Translations under genes and position numbers: made by a program
Notes under the pieces: generated by a model
Database searches by the model: none
What the model was told of the DNA's origin: nothing
What the model saw: the letters and a program-made list of their open reading frames with translations, nothing else
Part shown: positions 63,223 to 64,000 of the stretch, in pieces
Numbering within the stretch: the first letter of the stretch is position 1
Layout of the letters: each line of letters starts with the position of its first letter
Assembly (NCBI GenBank): GCA_016711925.1
Contig: JADJSA010000007.1
Location: 62,001 to 126,000 of the forward strand
Direction: 5' to 3'
From: Candidatus Methylophosphatis haderslevensis
GTDB lineage: Bacteria; Pseudomonadota; Gammaproteobacteria; Burkholderiales; Rhodocyclaceae
Length of the DNA stretch: 64,000 nucleotides

Positions 63223-64000
63223 ATGGCAGATATCGCATCCATGATCGACCAGGCGGATCGACTGTGCCAGACACAGCGTTTCGGTGAGGCCGACCGCCTC
63301 TATGCGGATGTTCTGAAAATCGATCCGCTCCACACCGGCGCGCTGTTTCAGCGAGCGAGGCTGGCGGTCGGCGAGGGCCGTCTGGCGGATGCCAGGGCGC
63401 TGCTGGAGGCGGTCCTGGCAATCGAGCCGAACCATGCGCCGGCCTGCCAGGGGCTGGCAGTAGTCAGCCAGCGCAGCGGAGATCTTGCGCAGGCGGGCGT
63501 CTGGTATGCGCGCATCGAGCAGATCCAACCCGCGGACGCCGCTGCCGCCTACAATTCTGCCGTCATTCAGCAGCAACTCGGACAACTGGAACGTGCGGAG
63601 TCCAGCCTGCGCCGGGCGATCGCGCTCGACGCGCAGTTCGCACATGCCAGCAACAATCTCGGAAACCTGCTGTTGCAACAAGCCCGCTACGCCGAGGCCG
63701 AGGCCGCCTACCGCCAGGCGGTGATCGCAGCACCCGATCTGGTCGAGGGCCACTACAATCTTGGCCTGGTGTTGCAGAAGCTCGCTCGTTCCGACGAGGC
63801 CGAGCGGGTATTCCGGCTTGCGCATCAACTCAAACCGGACGATCCCGCCACGCTGTTTGACCTCGGCAGCCTCAGTCAGGACAGGAACGACCTCGAGCAG
63901 GCCGTGCTTTGGTATCGCCGGGCGCTCGCCGTCGCGCCCGGCATGATCGACGCGCATTTCAATCTCGGTACCGCGCTGCGCGACCAGCGGCATCTCGAGC
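63223..64000 (+). CDS. TPR-repeat protein, N-terminal part (cut by window edge)
   Basis: 259 residues are present from ATG 63223 after AGGAAG; the gene runs off the right edge. At least seven tetratricopeptide repeats of 34 residues are visible, for example RFGEADRLYADVLKIDPLHT, QLERAESSLRRAIALDAQFA with HASNNLGNLLLQQARYAEAE, and DLEQAVLWYRRALAVAPGMI. TPR arrays scaffold protein complexes. Repeated N-terminal TPRs are common in O-linked GlcNAc-transferase-like and sulfotransferase-tail proteins, so the missing part may carry an enzyme domain. No signal peptide. Confidence 0.85.
   Translation, partial: MADIASMIDQADRLCQTQRFGEADRLYADVLKIDPLHTGALFQRARLAVGEGRLADARALLEAVLAIEPNHAPACQGLAVVSQRSGDLAQAGVWYARIEQIQPADAAAAYNSAVIQQQLGQLERAESSLRRAIALDAQFAHASNNLGNLLLQQARYAEAEAAYRQAVIAAPDLVEGHYNLGLVLQKLARSDEAERVFRLAHQLKPDDPATLFDLGSLSQDRNDLEQAVLWYRRALAVAPGMIDAHFNLGTALRDQRHLE

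Overview
This is a GC-rich, densely coded stretch of a Gram-negative chromosome, read from sequence alone. The gene set points to a betaproteobacterium, most likely of the Rhodocyclales or a neighbouring order. It includes ClpS-ClpA next to a cold-shock gene, glyoxylate-shunt isocitrate lyase, class I polyhydroxyalkanoate (PHA) synthase with acetoacetyl-CoA reductase, a Pqi operon and a tripartite RND pump. The species is not determinable from this window. No rRNA, tRNA, CRISPR array or prophage was seen.

Layout. 1-4.8 kb: the 5' end of iscS, a dead IS4-type transposase, a broken S41 protease gene, a lysozyme-inhibitor-like lipoprotein, an HNH endonuclease and a TonB-like protein. 5-12.3 kb: housekeeping genes (aceA, rraA, clpA-clpS, a cold-shock protein, an RluE-like synthase, a DUF192 protein, a glycine-zipper protein). 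12.4-18.3 kb: a secreted metalloprotease preceded by what I read as a cyclic-di-GMP-I (GEMM-I) riboswitch, then envelope proteins and an M14 peptidase. 18.3-21.2 kb: an nSTAND-like membrane protein and a cyclase-homology/FHA protein. 21.5-26.3 kb: a PHB depolymerase-like esterase, a diguanylate cyclase and small conserved genes. 27.3-32.5 kb: a frameshifted sigma-54 activator, a sigma-54 promoter, a GntP permease and a CoA-transferase. 32.6-36.2 kb: pqiA-pqiA-pqiB-pqiC. 36.4-42.2 kb: assorted proteins including an orphan GspF and a membrane protein with a TIR-like tail. 42.6-45.6 kb: phaC, a decayed phaB copy and an intact phaB. 46.8-64 kb: two GGDEF-EAL proteins, a ceramidase-like protein, cysQ, an RND efflux operon, a lipase-like hydrolase, a hemolysin III homologue and the start of a TPR protein.

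Three themes connect the genes. (1) Carbon storage and C2/C4 acid use: aceA, PHB depolymerase, GntP permease plus CoA-transferase under a sigma-54 promoter, phaC and phaB. (2) Cyclic-di-GMP signalling: one diguanylate cyclase, two GGDEF-EAL proteins and the riboswitch in front of the protease. (3) Envelope maintenance: Pqi, RND efflux, TonB-like proteins and several lipoproteins.

A family of palindromic intergenic repeats built on a GCCGCATGGAATGGCG core recurs at about eight sites; the best copy has 29-base perfect arms. Five genes or gene remnants are visibly broken: the transposase, the S41 protease, the sigma-54 activator and the second phaB are damaged inside the window, and iscS and the TPR gene are cut by the window edges.
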